Assembly (NCBI GenBank): GCA_022316685.1
Contig: JAKJHU010000024.1
Location: 6,456,501 to 6,520,500 of the forward strand
Reading direction: 5' to 3'
Source: Progne subis subis
Lineage: Eukaryota > Chordata > Aves > Passeriformes > Hirundinidae
DNA length: 64,000 nt
A program made the position numbers and the translations under genes. Shown here piece after piece: positions 62,455 through 64,000 of the stretch (its first letter is position 1; the number at the start of each line of letters is the position of its first letter). The notes under the pieces were generated by a model that worked only from the letters and a program-made list of their open reading frames with translations, was not told the DNA's origin and searched no databases.

Positions 62455-64000
62455 CATTCCATGCTAGTATCAGATACTAAGATACCAAGAATGAAGTGAT
62501 AAAATCACTACATTAGTTTAATAAACAAGTTCCATTGTCATCATTTTACTATATATATATGGTTCTTTGAAAAAATATTGAATTTCAGAACTTTTTCTGC
62601 TTGGCCTGTCATTCATTATCTAACAAAAATGAAAAATTATTACCTTTCTCAAGAGTTTCAGAATTATAGGTATATTGAAAACTCATTAAGGCTGCTATAG
62701 ACTTTAAAGCCATATTCTAGGTACACCAAATTTTGCAGACCCTAAAGCAAACTCTAATACGACACTTAATTTCAGTTCTCACTTTACATATTCATACTCT
62801 GCCTCAACCTTTTAATAAATGCATAATTGAATTTTAAATATAAATCTTAATGTGCCAGACTATAAAGTTAAGGGCATACCTTAGAAATTCTTCATACCAA
62901 GAGGACAAACGTGAATGAAAGGCCTTCTCAGCACACACCCAAAAGCAGGTACACTGAGCTACACCCTGGGCATGTCTCCAACATCATGGTCCAAAGCCAG
63001 TTCCCAAGCCAGCAAGACTGAACAGCCACAAAGCTTGTTGGAGCTGGGTCCAGCTACCCTTGCAGCTAGTAAAGAGGGCAGAATTTGCCAGGCCTGGATG
63101 CATATGGTTTGAGGCAAGCACCTTGAGAAGCTCCTGGAAACACCAGACAGGGAGCAAATATTGCCACATTTATAACTGGAGTGAGAATGTCCCACACAAC
63201 TCTGCTTCCCACCAACCTCCTGGGCAGCCTGGAGTTGTTAGATGGCCAGTGAAGGTGCCAGAGACATAGATCACCATGCTGAATAAGTACTTGCCTCTAT
63301 ATCACAATTGCTAAAAAGACAAAGATTTAAAATGTCACTTTTGGCTAGTGCTGACAATAGCAGCTAGAGAAATAATTAACACTGATTTCCATATTACTGA
63401 TAATTCTGCAAATGAAAATGAATGGGGCCAAATGGTTCTGAGAATTTAAGATAACTCCAGAAAGTCAGGAAATCCAACAGAGTCTGAGCACTTTATTTGC
63501 AAAATAATTTGAAATTACTTTGCATAGTAATAGGATTCTGGAGATATGTTGTTAACCATGCAGAACAGCCACATTGATTGAGAGCTGCAATAGAGAAAAA
63601 TAAAAGTTTTTCCACAACAGAGGATTGCAAGACATTTTTGTGACCTTTTTAACCAGATAAAAAGCCAAAGTCATCCCTATTCACCCACCACAAATCACCA
63701 GCACCACATCACTCCAAAGACAGAGACAGGTCACCAGGCCCCGCCAGAAGAGACACTGCCTGTTTTCATTAACCAAACCAAAGCAACAGATCCAGACAAA
63801 ATTTCTGTAGCATTTGCTCAATTTCCTTGTGTGCCCTCAGACATGCTTATATGAAAGTCACATCATCACTGCAAAAAATTAATCTTTTCAGTATATGAGA
63901 AAATATTTAGAAAACATGCTAATAAATTTGTCTTATTTATCTTTTAATAAATGTATACTCCTAATATTTACCTTTCAAATAAAGTCAGAGCAAAAATTAA
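62455..64000. other. Noncoding unique DNA
   Basis: AT-rich with a GC-richer patch at about 62930-63250 that carries overlapping random frames on both strands. A short (AT)n run lies at about 62550-62560. No gene or mobile element was recognised up to the window end. Confidence 0.6.

Noticed and set aside
1..64000. CRISPR arrays, bacterial operons, rRNA or tRNA genes
   Set aside because: No spaced identical repeats, no tRNA box pattern, no rRNA similarity, and the sequence is clearly vertebrate nuclear DNA.

Overview
The window is about 64 kb of AT-rich vertebrate nuclear DNA (G+C roughly 37-40% by eye), most likely from a bird. The evidence is CR1 LINE fragments with the CR1 tail octamer (ATTCTRTG-type units), one solo retroviral LTR, low overall repeat density, many short A/T homopolymers, and short GC-rich islets in an AT-rich background. 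No SINE family, tRNA, rRNA, CRISPR array, bacterial-type operon or clearly conserved protein-coding exon was recognised. The longest open frames are about 110-156 codons, match no family I know, and are what chance gives in 64 kb of six-frame sequence. The best description is a gene desert or the inside of a very long intron.

Layout. 1-23.87 kb: unique noncoding DNA with microsatellites, homopolymers (T33 at 14.36 kb, A22 at 22.72 kb), a CAAA-rich satellite at 15.3 kb, GC-rich islets at 10.25 and 17.95 kb, an RFX X-box-like site at 10.23 kb, a consensus CRE at 12.65 kb and a perfect hairpin at 8.48 kb. 23.88-24.24 kb: a 5'-truncated plus-strand CR1. 24.24-41.3 kb: unique noncoding DNA with several palindromes and an unusual repeated motif at 34.27/34.80 kb. 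41.3-44.0 kb: a cluster of minus-strand CR1 pieces of apparently different ages, the densest transposon area here. 44-49.1 kb: unique DNA. 49.13-49.82 kb: a minus-strand solo LTR with an exact 6-bp target-site duplication, followed by a GC-rich block to about 50.7 kb. 50.7-64 kb: unique DNA with stretches that look like candidate conserved regulatory DNA (53.6-54.56, 57.72-57.95 and 62.2-62.5 kb), a G-rich run at 57.04 kb and X-box-like sites at 52.65 and 62.44 kb.

Nothing here forms a multi-gene pathway, and I did not find a convincing undescribed gene system. The items most worth checking are the nested CR1 cluster, the solo LTR beside a GC-rich block, the X-box-like sites (one at the edge of a CpG-rich islet), and the iterated TTTCACAGA motif at 54.4-54.5 kb. 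Calls resting on remembered consensus sequences rather than a search are marked as such.
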